Shown: positions 18,193 to 27,975, numbered from the stretch's first letter. The stretch: DNA of 64,000 bases from JAEUQQ01 sp963697285 (GCA_963697285.1 CAVONI010000012.1:496001-560000); one strand, 5' to 3'. Program-made: numbers and translations. Notes: a model not told the origin generated them from the sequence alone.

Positions 18193-18402
18193 GACGCCCC
18201 GAGCAAGGGCAACGGACGTGCCCGGGGCGATCTGCGACCGGCATCGACGAATCAGGCCTGAATCCGCGGCTCCGACCCTGCCCGGAATGACGGCGACCTG
18301 AAGGCGCCTGACGATCCTGTAACGTGATCACGCCTTTGTGACCGGGGCGCCGTGAACTCCGGCCCCGTGCGACACGTCTAGAAGACACCGGAGGAACGTG
18401 AC

Positions 18403-19206
18403 ATGCGAACACGCCTGACTTCGCGCTCACTCGCGCTGGCCGCCAGCCTCAGCCTGGTCGCCCTGACCTCGGCGGCGTGCGAACTGGCCGTGGCCAGTTT
18501 CAAGGCCGAGACCAAGGACGAGTGGACGCGGTCGTACCCGCTGGGCGCGGGCGGCTCGGTGGAGATCGGCAACACCAACGGCGCCATCGAGGTGACCGAG
18601 ACGAGCGGATCGACGGTCGAGGTGCGAGCCGAACGCGTGGCGAAGGCCGCGAGCGAGCAGGCCGCGAAGGACCTGCTGGGGCAACTCGAGATTCGCGAAG
18701 ACATCAGCGCATCGCGGGTGAAGCTCGAAACGAAGCTCCCCCAGGGGATTCGCTGGGGCGGCCTTGAAGTCCGCTACTTCGTCAAGGTGCCGTCAGGCAC
18801 GACCGTGAAGGTCGACAACACGAACGGCAAGATCCGCCTCACCGACCTGACCGGCGCCGTGACGGCCGAGACGACCAACGGCGGCGTGTCGGGAACCGGC
18901 CTCGCGGGCGCCGTGCGCGCCTCGACCACCAACGGTGGCGTCGACATCGACGTCCGGGCCGTTCACGCCGACGGCATCGTGCTCGAGACGACGAACGGCG
19001 GCGTGTCGCTGTCGCTGCCAGCCGACGCCAGGGCTGACGTCTCGGCCAGTTGCACCAACGGCGGCATCTCGGTCGATCTGCCCATCGAAAAGGACGGCGA
19101 CTCGAGCCGTCGCAGCCTCAGGGGGCGCCTCAACGGTGGAGGCCCACGCATTTCGCTCGAGACGGTGAACGGCGGCGTCAAGATAGGAACGCACGACAGC
19201 CACTGA
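18403..19206 (+). CDS. DUF4097-type beta-helix protein, exported
   Basis: 267 residues. The signal sequence ends LTSAAC, so it may be a lipoprotein (Cys26). The rest is repeated short strands with the recurring T-N-G-G-V/I unit (at least six copies), the right-handed beta-helix pattern of DUF4097, a family often annotated as putative adhesin. GGAGGAAC lies upstream of ATG 18403. The C-terminus ends just before a strong terminator hairpin. Monocistronic by spacing. Confidence 0.85.
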   Translation: MRTRLTSRSLALAASLSLVALTSAACELAVASFKAETKDEWTRSYPLGAGGSVEIGNTNGAIEVTETSGSTVEVRAERVAKAASEQAAKDLLGQLEIREDISASRVKLETKLPQGIRWGGLEVRYFVKVPSGTTVKVDNTNGKIRLTDLTGAVTAETTNGGVSGTGLAGAVRASTTNGGVDIDVRAVHADGIVLETTNGGVSLSLPADARADVSASCTNGGISVDLPIEKDGDSSRRSLRGRLNGGGPRISLETVNGGVKIGTHDSH

Positions 19207-19259
19207 GTTGGTGGCCAGTCACCACGCGCATCGCCACTGACATGTAGACGCGAGCGAGC

Positions 19260-19286
19260 GCCACAGGCACCCTTCGTGCCTGTGGC
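19260..19286. terminator. Perfect 10-bp hairpin between convergent genes
   Basis: GCCACAGGCA pairs perfectly with TGCCTGTGGC around a 7-base loop, midway between the DUF4097 stop and the end of the DUF3810 gene on the other strand. It can act for both strands; there is no U-tract. Confidence 0.65.
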
Positions 19287-19316
19287 TGCCTCGCGGCACG
19301 GTCGCTGCGGGCCCGG

Positions 19317-20360
19317 TCACCGCTGCGCGAGTGCAGGCAGCCAGTGCTCGTCAAAGCGGGCACGGGCCATCAGGGTCACGACGCCGTCGTAACTCTCGAG
19401 CCCTTCCCGTACGCGATTCGTCTTCAGATACGAGTCGTACCCCGACCACGCTACCTGCTGGGCCGCCGGCGACACCCGCGTCAACCGTTGCCGGATGGCG
19501 GCGAGGTCGGCGCGCGGCCCGGAGGCCAGCCGCTTGTGCATGGCCTCGCGCTCGGCGCGCGGCAGCGCGGCCAGCAGGCGGACGTAGACATCGAGCCAGC
19601 CGCTGTACCTGGCCTGGACGTTGCCCTGCTGCGTCGTCACGAACCCGACGAACCCCGCTTCGTCCTCGCGGGCAAATCCCGCGACGTGCGCCCACTCGTG
19701 GGCAAGGAGCGCAGGCACCTCGAACGGCAAGGCGTCGGGCGTCAGCATCACATCGAGCTGGAACGGGTTGGTCATTCCCGCGATCCCAGCCCTCACGAAC
19801 CACGCGCCGAGCGCGGTGGGCTTGGGCCGGGGAGGTACGGCCGCGGGTTCGACCCCGAGCACCCGCTGTGCCGCGACGTATGCCGGTGCCAGCGCGCCGA
19901 CCCACGCGCTCGGCGCAGGCCACGCGGTCGCATGCGCGGACGCGTGCAGGCTGTTGAGCTGGAAGATCGCCGTGTCGGTCAGTTCGCGCACGCGCTCGGC
20001 CGTCACCCCCTGATCACGCGCGTCGAGGCGCATGCCGAGCGGTTCGCGCCGGTAATGCCAGCCCCACGTCGCCATGAACACCAGGTACACCGCGGCGCCG
20101 AGCGCCACGAGGTCGAACGCCGCGCGCCACCATCGGCCTTTGCGCGAGGCGCCCCTGGCGCCGCGCACGCGTGTCACGACCATCGTGACGGCCGCCACGC
20201 CGATCGCGACGCACGTCACGTCGAACAACGACCACCCCACCACGTTCGCCAACGGCGTCAGCACGCGCTGCAGTGGTGGATACCACGTGCGACTGAACCA
20301 TCGCTCGACGACGTGCGGCTCGACGGGCAACACCACCGTGACGAGCGCCGCCAGGATCAC
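19317..20360 (-). CDS. DUF3810 membrane protein with HExxH zinc-peptidase motif
   Basis: 347 residues. The N-terminal third carries three hydrophobic segments (the first starts at residue 1, others near residues 50 and 85). The C-terminal part has LLAHEWAHVAGFAREDEAGF: HExxH with the following Glu at the distance seen in gluzincins, so a membrane-anchored metalloprotease is plausible but unproven. The start is GTG 20360, which overlaps the ndh TGA (GTGA); no ATG is available and the upstream extension is ndh in another frame. Translation is therefore coupled to ndh. Confidence 0.78.
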   Translation of the reverse strand: MILAALVTVVLPVEPHVVERWFSRTWYPPLQRVLTPLANVVGWSLFDVTCVAIGVAAVTMVVTRVRGARGASRKGRWWRAAFDLVALGAAVYLVFMATWGWHYRREPLGMRLDARDQGVTAERVRELTDTAIFQLNSLHASAHATAWPAPSAWVGALAPAYVAAQRVLGVEPAAVPPRPKPTALGAWFVRAGIAGMTNPFQLDVMLTPDALPFEVPALLAHEWAHVAGFAREDEAGFVGFVTTQQGNVQARYSGWLDVYVRLLAALPRAEREAMHKRLASGPRADLAAIRQRLTRVSPAAQQVAWSGYDSYLKTNRVREGLESYDGVVTLMARARFDEHWLPALAQR

Positions 20361-21724
20361 GAGGAGGCGGATGACGGAGGCGATACGGTCTCCTCTCCGG
20401 TAATCAACCGGATGCTTCGCTGATACGTGAAGTAGGCGAACGCCCACTGCAGGAACACGCCGAGGCGGTTCCGGAACCCGGTGAGCTTCATGATGTGGAC
20501 GAACAGCCAGAAGGCCCACGCGGGCATGCCGCTGAAGCGAACCCACCCGAGGTCGGCGACCGCACGGGCGCGACCGACGGTCGCGAGGTTGCCCAGGTCG
20601 CGGTAGACGAACGTCGTGCGCGGACGACCGGCCAGCGTGGCAATGATGTTGCGCGCCGCGTGTGCGGCCTGCTGCATCGCGACCTGCGCCACGCCGGGCA
20701 AGGGCCCCTGTGCGCCCTCGGGAACGAAGATCGCGAGGTCGCCCACGACGTAGACGTCGTCGCGACCGGGAATCGTCAGGTCTGCCCGCACGATGACGCG
20801 CCCCGTTCGATCGAGCGGGACGCCCAGCGATCGTCCGATCGGCGACGCGGCGACGCCCGCAGCCCACAGGATGGTCCCGGCGTCGATCACGCCGTCGCCC
20901 GTGTGCACGCGGTGGGCCTCGATGCGCGTGACGGGCGTCTGCAGCCGGACCTCGACGCCAAGGTCGCGCAGCGACTCCGCAGCGTACGTCCGCAGCCTGT
21001 CGGGAAACGCCGTCAGCACCGTGGCACCGCCCTCGAGTAGCACGATGCGCGCCGACTCGGGACGAATCGACCGGAACTCGTGTTTCAGGGCGTGACGCGC
21101 GATCTCGGCAAGCGAGCCCGCCATCTCGACGCCCGTGGGTCCGCCGCCGACGACGACGAACGTGAGCAGGCGACGCTGCACCTCGGGATCCGACGTGCGC
21201 TCCGCGAGTTCGAAGGCCAGCAGCACCTTCCGCCGGATCGCCAGGGCATCGTCGAGCGTCTTGAGCCCGGGAGCGTGCTCCTGCCAGGCGTCGTTGCCGA
21301 AATACGCATGCGTGGCACCCGTGGCCACGATGAGGGCCTGGTACGGCACCTGGCCGACATCGAGCACGACGCGCCGCGCCTCGACGTCGATCGACTGCGC
21401 CTCGGCGAGCAGGACCTGCACATTGCGCTGGCGGCGCAGGATGTAGCGGATGGGAGACGCGATGTCGCCCGGTGACAGACCGGCGGTTGCCACCTGGTAG
21501 AGCAGCGGCTGGAACAGGTGGTGGTTCTTCTTGTCGATCAGGACCACATCAACCGGCGCACGACGAAGCGACCGCGCAGCCGACAACCCTCCGAAGCCGC
21601 CCCCGAGCACAACCACGCGTGGTCGCCCCGACGCGCGCAGGGGCACGTGCGGCAGCGACGCGGTCACAGGCGCGTGAGGCGAACCAGGTGCGAGAGGCCC
21701 GCTGGCGGGCGTGACGGTCGGCAT
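20357..21724 (-). CDS. ndh: Type II NADH:quinone oxidoreductase
   Basis: 455-residue single-subunit, non-proton-pumping NADH dehydrogenase. The FAD motif is VVLGGGFGGLSAARSL, the NADH-binding Rossmann is VVVGGGPTGVEMAGSL, and VYVVGDLA is the second FAD motif. The quinone-site AQVAMQQAAHAARN is present, and the C-terminal amphipathic/hydrophobic region (AFWLFVHIMKLTGFRNR) anchors to the membrane. The start at 21724 follows the family; there is an extra 30-residue Pro-rich leader before the Rossmann fold. It is followed directly by the DUF3810 gene. Confidence 0.93.
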   Translation of the reverse strand: MPTVTPASGPLAPGSPHAPVTASLPHVPLRASGRPRVVVLGGGFGGLSAARSLRRAPVDVVLIDKKNHHLFQPLLYQVATAGLSPGDIASPIRYILRRQRNVQVLLAEAQSIDVEARRVVLDVGQVPYQALIVATGATHAYFGNDAWQEHAPGLKTLDDALAIRRKVLLAFELAERTSDPEVQRRLLTFVVVGGGPTGVEMAGSLAEIARHALKHEFRSIRPESARIVLLEGGATVLTAFPDRLRTYAAESLRDLGVEVRLQTPVTRIEAHRVHTGDGVIDAGTILWAAGVAASPIGRSLGVPLDRTGRVIVRADLTIPGRDDVYVVGDLAIFVPEGAQGPLPGVAQVAMQQAAHAARNIIATLAGRPRTTFVYRDLGNLATVGRARAVADLGWVRFSGMPAWAFWLFVHIMKLTGFRNRLGVFLQWAFAYFTYQRSIRLITGEETVSPPSSASS

Positions 21725-21780
21725 GCGGCAGGCGCTCCAGGTGGCGCGCGCCGCACCGTCGAGCTGGTTGCGCGCACGTC

Positions 21781-23097
21781 CTACTCGTATCGTAGCGCCT
21801 CGACCGGATCGAGGTGCGCCGCACGGCGCGCCGGGAAGTAACCGGCGACGATGCCCGTCGTCACCGCGCTCAGAAAACCGGCCACGATGACCCACGGTGG
21901 TGGCATGGCCGACAGTGCCGGCAGCGCAAGCGTGATCAGCCCGCCGACCAGGGCCGCAACCGCGAGCCCCGCGACGCCGCCAATCGACGACAGCAACATC
22001 GCCTCGATGAGGAACTGGCGCAGCACCTCGCGTCGACGCGCGCCGATCGCCAGCCGCACCCCGATCTCGCGCGTGCGCTCGGTCACCGAGATGATCATCA
22101 CGTTGGCGATCCCGATGCCGCCGATGAACAGACTCACCGCGGCCAGGGCGATCGTCACCAACCCGATCGCGACGCTGATGCGATCGAAGTTCGCGATGAT
22201 CTGCTCCGAGGTCGACAGGTTGAAGTCCGACTCGTCGCCGGGTCCGAGGCGCCGCAGTTGCCGGAGGATGGTCTCGGCCTGCACCTTGGTGTCTTCGAGG
22301 CGCCCCGGCTTGCTCCTGATGTAGAGAACGGTGTTTTCGGCCTGCGGGAACCGTCGCGTCACCGTTCCGAGTGGCAGCGTGAGGACGTTGTCCTGCCGGT
22401 TCTCGCCGAAGAAGCCGCCCTTGCGCGGTGCGAACTCGCCGACGATCGTGTATGTCTCGCTCCCCAGCACCAGGGTCCTGCCGACGACGCGACCGCGCGC
22501 ATCTGCGCCATACAGCGCGGTGACCAGGTTCGCGCCGATGAGCGCGACCGGCGCACCCGCCCGCACTTCGAGATCGGTGAACGGTCGCCCGGCCGCCAGG
22601 TCGGCGCCCACGATCTCTGCGAAATTGGCCGAGGCCCCCTCGACCAGCACCGTGTCGCTCTCGTTGCCGCCGGCACGCGCCGTGAGGGCCCGGCCGCTGA
22701 TCACCGTGGGCACGATGACCTGTACCCCCACGTCGCGCACTGCGTCGCCCAGTCGCAGGATCGTCGGGGCGTAGGACGCCTCGAGCGGTCGTCGTCGTGC
22801 TTCGCGTTCAGACGCCGACGAGTACGGGTCACCCGTCAGGTGGAAGGCAAACACGTTGTCGGTGCCGAGATCCCTGAACAGGTCGGCGATCGAGTTCCGC
22901 AGCCCCGCGAGCACCGTCGCCACGAGCACCACGGTCACGATGCCGATCACGATGCCGCTGATGGCCAGCGCCGACCGCGCGGGCTGGGTGCGCAACGACT
23001 CCACCGCAAGCGACGCCGACTCGCCAAACAGGTCGCTCAACGAGCGGACCTCGGCGGCGATGGGCGCCTCGACGGGAACATCCAGGAGGGGCTCCAT
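21781..23097 (-). CDS. ABC transporter permease, MacB/FtsX type (second of pair)
   Basis: 438 residues with the MacB topology: one N-terminal membrane helix (about 44-66), a large periplasmic domain, then three C-terminal helices. SVTERTREIGVRLAIGARRREVLRQF is the cytoplasmic coupling segment and FPARRAAHLDPVEALRYE the conserved C-terminus. Such permeases act in lipoprotein or drug export, or mechanotransmission, with an ATPase of the LolD/MacB type. It overlaps its upstream partner by TAATG. No ATP-binding subunit is present in the window. Confidence 0.9.
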   Translation of the reverse strand: MEPLLDVPVEAPIAAEVRSLSDLFGESASLAVESLRTQPARSALAISGIVIGIVTVVLVATVLAGLRNSIADLFRDLGTDNVFAFHLTGDPYSSASEREARRRPLEASYAPTILRLGDAVRDVGVQVIVPTVISGRALTARAGGNESDTVLVEGASANFAEIVGADLAAGRPFTDLEVRAGAPVALIGANLVTALYGADARGRVVGRTLVLGSETYTIVGEFAPRKGGFFGENRQDNVLTLPLGTVTRRFPQAENTVLYIRSKPGRLEDTKVQAETILRQLRRLGPGDESDFNLSTSEQIIANFDRISVAIGLVTIALAAVSLFIGGIGIANVMIISVTERTREIGVRLAIGARRREVLRQFLIEAMLLSSIGGVAGLAVAALVGGLITLALPALSAMPPPWVIVAGFLSAVTTGIVAGYFPARRAAHLDPVEALRYE

Positions 23098-24323
23098 TAC
23101 TCGGTGCGGATGGCCGTGATGACGTCGACCATCACAGCACGACGAGCCGGATACCACCCGGCCGCGAGTCCGGAGAACACCGACGCGGCGACGCTCCACG
23201 CCATTGTCGACGGGCGCACCGCCAGCGCGAGGCCGGCGACTTCCCCGACGACCGACGCCAGCACGAGCACCACGGCGAGCCCGAGGGTTCCTCCTCCGAT
23301 GGCGACGATCAGCGACTCGGCCAGGACCTCGGATGAGATCTGGCGGCGGCTCGCCCCGAGGGCACGGCGAACGCCAATCTCGCGTGTTCGCTGACTCACC
23401 GACACCAGCGTCGTGTTCGTGACGACCACGATGGCCGCCAGCAACGCCATGATGGCGATCGGCACCGCCGCCACGCCGATGCGCTCGGTGACGCGCTGGA
23501 CGAAACCGCGAGCCGAGTCGGGCGTGAGGATGTCGAAGTTGTCGGCCTCGCCAGGTGCGAGGCTCCGTCGCGCCCGCATCGTGGTGCGCGCGATGTCTTC
23601 CGCCTCCTGCACCGTGCGTCCACCATCCGCCCTGGCGAACACCTGCAGGGTCGCCGGCGTGCCGAAGGCGCGCTCGAACGCAATCAGGGGGATCCAGGCG
23701 TATCGGTCGAGCGAGGTGCCGCCCGAGGTGCCCAGCTTCCCCTGCACGCCAACGACGGTGAAGCCTCGACCCGCGATGCGGACCGACCGGCCCAACGGGT
23801 CGCCCGACGGGAACAGCGCGTCGGCCACGTCGGCCCCGATGACGACGACCTGCGAACCGCGCGTGTCTTCGTCACGGTCGAAGAAGCGCCCAGCCACGAT
23901 CCCGAGATCGCGGATCTCCACGAGGTCGGCCGTCGTTCCCGTCACCGCGCCGTTCTCGTACTCGTAACTTCCCCGCGTCACCCCCGCTGCGCGCTGCACG
24001 TTCGGCGCGTAGAACACGCGCCCGCCGTTCTGGCGTTCGAGAAACCTGACGTCGGCCCGGCGGATTGGCAGGTTCCGCTGCAGCTTCTCTTCGAGCTCAC
24101 GGCGGCTGATCTGCCCGGTGGACGCCACCTGCGCGATGACGAACGTGTCGCTGCCGAATGCGCGCTCCGCGCTGACCCGCGCGAACTCGCGCACCCCGTC
24201 GAGCGCCGTCACGACCACGCAGATCGTGGCCACGGCCACGAGGATGGCCAGCACGCCCAGGGCGGTCCTCAGGGGATACCCCCGCAACGAACCCAACGCT
24301 TGCCGCAGTGCTTCTAGTATCAT
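23097..24323 (-). CDS. ABC transporter permease, MacB/FtsX type (first of pair)
   Basis: 408 residues, same topology as its downstream partner but diverged: helix about 17-42, a periplasmic MacB_PCD-like domain, then SVSQRTREIGVRRALGASRRQISSE (coupling helix) and C-terminal WYPARRAVMVDVITAIRTE. Start at 24323 (ATG ATA CTA); the longer open frame runs antisense to the adaptor gene. It is divergent from the HlyD-like adaptor (starts 135 bases apart), a layout suggesting a shared regulatory region for one export system. Confidence 0.9.
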   Translation of the reverse strand: MILEALRQALGSLRGYPLRTALGVLAILVAVATICVVVTALDGVREFARVSAERAFGSDTFVIAQVASTGQISRRELEEKLQRNLPIRRADVRFLERQNGGRVFYAPNVQRAAGVTRGSYEYENGAVTGTTADLVEIRDLGIVAGRFFDRDEDTRGSQVVVIGADVADALFPSGDPLGRSVRIAGRGFTVVGVQGKLGTSGGTSLDRYAWIPLIAFERAFGTPATLQVFARADGGRTVQEAEDIARTTMRARRSLAPGEADNFDILTPDSARGFVQRVTERIGVAAVPIAIMALLAAIVVVTNTTLVSVSQRTREIGVRRALGASRRQISSEVLAESLIVAIGGGTLGLAVVLVLASVVGEVAGLALAVRPSTMAWSVAASVFSGLAAGWYPARRAVMVDVITAIRTE

Positions 24324-24458
24324 CCGCACGACTTCGGGGCCTCGACATTGCCCCGCAACCAGGCGCCCGGGGCGGGCGTCCAAGCGGCGAGTCCCGCCGT
24401 TGAGACGCTCGCGCGCGAAAGGCGTTGCAGCGCGCTTGTGCGTGCGATCGTCCAAATC

Positions 24459-25748
24459 ATGATGCGACCTTCCCGTCTCATTCCCCTGCTCGTCGTGCTC
24501 ATCGGCGCTGGCTGGTTCTTCTTCGGCCGCGACCGCCGCCCCGTCACCGACGTGAACGTGACACCCGTGACGCGGGTCGCGACATTCCGCTCGACGGTGA
24601 CCGCATCCGGCGAGATCGTGGCCACACGATACGCCGATATCGGGTCGAACGTCATGGGGCGTCTCGTCGCGGTGCTCGTCAAGGAGGGAGACCGCGTGCG
24701 GGCCGGGCAGGTACTCGCGCGGATCGATCCCGTGCAGGCCCGGGCCGATCTCGGGGGCGCGGCCGCGGCAGTCGCGGCACTCGGGGCCGAGGCCGAGGGC
24801 GCCGTGAACCAGATCCGCGCGGCCGAAGCCGACGTCGCGTCGGCCGAGGCGCGCTACGCCGAAGCCGAGACCGCGCTCAAGCGCGCGCGCGATCTGCACG
24901 ACCAGGCGCTCTCGCCGCGTGCGGATCTCGACAAGGCACAGGCCGCCTTCGACGCCGCACGCGGGACGCTGGCGTCAGCGCGCGCGGCCGCCCAGCGCGC
25001 GCTGAACGCCAAGGCGGCCGCCGAGCAGCGCGTGGCGCAGGCACGCGCGCAAGCGGCCCGCGCGCGCGACGTCGTGTCGAAAACCGAGATCACCTCGCCT
25101 ATCGACGGCATCGTCTCGCGCCTCCAGGTCCGCGAGGGCGAAATGGTCGTGATCGGCCTTCAGAATCAGCCCGGCTCCATCCTCATGACCGTGTCGGACC
25201 TCTCGTCCATCAACGCCGAGGTCAAGGTCGCCGAGGCCGACGTCCTCCGGTTGCGCACGGGACAGTCCGCCAGCGTGGTGCTCGAGGCCCTGCCCGGTCG
25301 CACGTTTGCCGGCACGGTCGTCGAAGTGGGCGCCGGTGCGTTGCCCGTGGTCGGCACACAGAACGCGGCCCGCGAATTCCGGGTCGTCGTGCGTCTCGAC
25401 GCCACCGACGCCGACCTCCGTCCCGGGCTGACGTGCGACGCCGAGATTCTCGCCGACGAGAAGACCGGTGTGCTCACGGTCCCCCTGCAGTCGGTGGTGC
25501 TCAGGCCCGGCTCGACCCCGGCAGGCGCCGGCGCTGTCGCGAATGCGACCGAGCAGGCCGGGGTCTTCGTGATCGACAACGACACGGTCGCCTTCGCGCC
25601 GGTCACGACCGGCATCATCGGCGGCCTGCAGGTCGAGGTCAGCGGCGTCGCCGAGGGAGCCATGGTCGTGAGCGGCCCGTTCCAGGCGCTGCGGCAGTTG
25701 CAGGCGGGATCGAGGATTCGCATCCAGGCCGAGCCCGCGCGCCGCTGA
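24459..25748 (+). CDS. HlyD/MacA-like periplasmic adaptor
   Basis: 429-residue membrane fusion protein. It has one N-terminal anchor helix (LIPLLVVLIGAGWFF), a split biotinyl-lipoyl-like domain (GRLVAVLVKEGDRVRAGQ ... ITSPIDGIVSRLQVREGEMV), and a long Ala/Arg-rich coiled-coil hairpin between the halves (about 100-210). A beta-barrel and membrane-proximal domain follow (LRPGLTCDAEI). It would connect inner-membrane permeases to an outer-membrane channel. The start is ATG 24459, with ATG 24462 as alternative; the 37-codon extension upstream lacks support. Divergent from the two MacB-like permeases. Confidence 0.9.
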   Translation: MMRPSRLIPLLVVLIGAGWFFFGRDRRPVTDVNVTPVTRVATFRSTVTASGEIVATRYADIGSNVMGRLVAVLVKEGDRVRAGQVLARIDPVQARADLGGAAAAVAALGAEAEGAVNQIRAAEADVASAEARYAEAETALKRARDLHDQALSPRADLDKAQAAFDAARGTLASARAAAQRALNAKAAAEQRVAQARAQAARARDVVSKTEITSPIDGIVSRLQVREGEMVVIGLQNQPGSILMTVSDLSSINAEVKVAEADVLRLRTGQSASVVLEALPGRTFAGTVVEVGAGALPVVGTQNAAREFRVVVRLDATDADLRPGLTCDAEILADEKTGVLTVPLQSVVLRPGSTPAGAGAVANATEQAGVFVIDNDTVAFAPVTTGIIGGLQVEVSGVAEGAMVVSGPFQALRQLQAGSRIRIQAEPARR

Positions 25749-25789
25749 CGCACACGGGCCGGGATGCCGGGCGTGCGGTAGACTGACGC

Positions 25790-27880
25790 ATGGCTTCATC
25801 CGAAAAGCTCCGCTGGGGACGGAGTGTCGTCGAGACCGCCTGCCCCCTCGATTGCCCTGACGCCTGCTCGCTGAACGTCTCGGTCGAGAACGGGCGCCTG
25901 GTCGCGCTCGACGGCTCGCACCGCAACCCGGTCACCGACGGATACATCTGTGCGAAGGTCCGCGGCTTCGCCGACCGTGTCTATGGACCGCTCCGCGTGC
26001 AGACTCCGCTCGTCCGGACCGGCCCCAAGGGCAGTGGGCAGTTCTCGCCGGCCACCTGGGACGACGCGCTCGACCTGATCGCCACGAGAATGCGCGACGC
26101 CCGGTCGGCGCACGGCGGGGCATCCATCCTGCCCTTCTACTACGGGGGGTCGAACGGCATCGTCACGCAGGACACGGCAGATGCCGAGTTCTTCCGTCAG
26201 CTCGGCAGCTCGCGGTTGGCGCGCACGGTGTGCGCGGCGCCGACCGGCGCGGTGGCCAGGGGCATGTACGGCAAGATGGGGGGCGTCGGATACGCCGATT
26301 ACGTTCACGCCGGGTTGATCGTGGTGTGGGGGGCGAATCCGACCGCGTCAGGCATCCACCTGATGCCATTCATCAAGCAGGCGAAGGAACGGGGCGCCAA
26401 GGTCGTGGTCGTCGATCCGCGCGCGACCGCGATGGCGCGTCAGGCCGATCTCCACCTCGCACTCCGGCCCGGCTCCGACGTGGCGGTGGCGCTCGCGGTG
26501 CACCGGTTCCTGTTCGAGGGTGGGCACGCCGACGAGGCCTTCCTGGCGGCGCACACGCTCGACGCCGACAGGTTGCGAGATCGCGCCAGGGAGTGGACGT
26601 TCGAACGCGCGGCGGCAGTGGCGGGCATCGATGCGTCGACGATCGCGGCTCTCGCCGAACTCTACGCCGGGGTGTCGCCCGCGGTCATCCGCTGCGGCTG
26701 GGGCCTCGAGCGCAACCGCAACGGCGGCAACGCCGTCATGGCCGTCCTCGCCTTGCCGGCCGTGGCCAACAAGTTCGGCGTGCGTGGGGGCGGCTACACG
26801 CTGAGCAACTCCGGGGCGTACGGCTACTCGAACGAGAGCTGGCTCACGACGCCGGTCCAGTCGACGCGGATCGTCAACATGAACCGGCTTGGACGGGTGC
26901 TCCTCGACGATCCGGAGCCGGTGAAGGTGCTGTACGTGTACAACGCGAATCCCGCGGCCACGATTCCCGACCAGCAGCGCGTGCTGGCCGGGCTGGCGCG
27001 CGAGGACCTGTTCACGGTCGTCCACGACCAGGTGATGACCGACACGGCACATTACGCCGACGTGGTGCTGCCCGCCACGACCTTCCTCGAGCACTACGAC
27101 GTGGCGCGCGGGTATGGCGCCTACCACATGCAGATGGTGCGCCCCATCATCGAGGCAGTGGGTCAGTCACGGCCGAACACGGTGGTGTTCGCGGCGCTCG
27201 CGGCGCGCCTGGGCCTCCGCACGAGCGACGACGAGGAGGGCGGCGACGCGATGGCCGTCGTGCGCGTGACGGCTGCACTGCCCGATCACCTGCGTGACGG
27301 CGTGCACAGCGAGGCGGGAGCCGCGCCGTCGAGCGGGACCACGCCCGTCCAGTTCGTCGACGTCTTCCCGCTGACCCCGGATGGCCGGATCCACCTGTGG
27401 CCCGCCGAACTCGACCGTGAGGTCGAGGGACGTCTCTACGTGTACCAGCCGGATCCGGCGACGCCTGAGTTCCCGCTCGCGCTCATCTCGCCGGCCAGCG
27501 AGAAGACGATTAGTTCGACCCTCGGTGAGCTGCGTGAACGGATCGCGTCGATCGCGATACATCCGGACGATGCGGCCGAACGGCTGGTCGAAGAGGGCGA
27601 CACGGTCCGCGTGCACAACGCGCTCGGCGAGGTGCACTGCCTGGCGACTATCACACCGCGCATCGCGCGCGGGGTCGTGAGCCTGCCGAAGGGCCTGTGG
27701 CGCAAGAGCACCTTCAACAGGGCCACCGCAAACACCCTGGCACCCGACTCGCTGACCGACCTGGCCGGCGGCGCGTGCTTCAACGATGCGCGCGTCGAGG
27801 TGACGCGGATGGTGAGCGCGACGTTTGGCGACGCCCCGGTATCACTGTGGGTAGGGACGAAAGACGACGCCGTCCACTGA
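25790..27880 (+). CDS. Molybdopterin-dependent oxidoreductase (DMSO reductase family)
   Basis: 696-residue Mo/W-bisPGD enzyme. N-terminal Cys18-x3-Cys22-x3-Cys26-x27-Cys54 binds a 4Fe-4S cluster. Cys148 in LARTVCAAPTG is at the place of the metal-ligating residue (Cys/Sec/Ser in relatives). MGD contacts include VVWGANPTASGIH, VVVVDPRAT, YVYNANPAATIPDQ and the C-terminal HPDDAAERLVEEGDTVRVHN. No Tat signal is seen, so it is probably cytoplasmic. No electron-transfer or membrane subunit is adjacent, and the substrate is unknown. TAGACT at 25779-25784 lies 5 nt before ATG, with no Shine-Dalgarno. Confidence 0.88.
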   Translation: MASSEKLRWGRSVVETACPLDCPDACSLNVSVENGRLVALDGSHRNPVTDGYICAKVRGFADRVYGPLRVQTPLVRTGPKGSGQFSPATWDDALDLIATRMRDARSAHGGASILPFYYGGSNGIVTQDTADAEFFRQLGSSRLARTVCAAPTGAVARGMYGKMGGVGYADYVHAGLIVVWGANPTASGIHLMPFIKQAKERGAKVVVVDPRATAMARQADLHLALRPGSDVAVALAVHRFLFEGGHADEAFLAAHTLDADRLRDRAREWTFERAAAVAGIDASTIAALAELYAGVSPAVIRCGWGLERNRNGGNAVMAVLALPAVANKFGVRGGGYTLSNSGAYGYSNESWLTTPVQSTRIVNMNRLGRVLLDDPEPVKVLYVYNANPAATIPDQQRVLAGLAREDLFTVVHDQVMTDTAHYADVVLPATTFLEHYDVARGYGAYHMQMVRPIIEAVGQSRPNTVVFAALAARLGLRTSDDEEGGDAMAVVRVTAALPDHLRDGVHSEAGAAPSSGTTPVQFVDVFPLTPDGRIHLWPAELDREVEGRLYVYQPDPATPEFPLALISPASEKTISSTLGELRERIASIAIHPDDAAERLVEEGDTVRVHNALGEVHCLATITPRIARGVVSLPKGLWRKSTFNRATANTLAPDSLTDLAGGACFNDARVEVTRMVSATFGDAPVSLWVGTKDDAVH

Positions 27881-27943
27881 CCCGACGCTCATGCGTCATC
27901 GCGAGGCGGGCGGTTCGGCGGGCGCTTCGTGCGAGGAATGGCA

Positions 27944-27975
27944 CGAGGGACCGCGGCTGATGCCGCGACCCCTCG
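27944..27975. terminator. Long hairpin between convergent genes
   Basis: Fourteen-base arms pair at 12 positions (a 2-base internal mismatch) around a TGAT loop. It lies in the 148-base gap between the molybdoenzyme stop (27880) and the KGG gene end (28029); nothing else is recognised in the gap. GC-rich, no U-tract. Confidence 0.55.

Noticed and set aside
18249..18264. 16-base identity GAATCAGGCCTGAATC with 40397-40412
   Set aside because: A single 16-mer match within 64 kb is not surprising by chance, and the contexts are unrelated.
18193..18402. c-di-GMP riboswitch or other leader element upstream of the FAEG gene
   Set aside because: Only a simple CGCCCCG/CGGGGCG inverted repeat is seen; none of the conserved GEMM bases are present.
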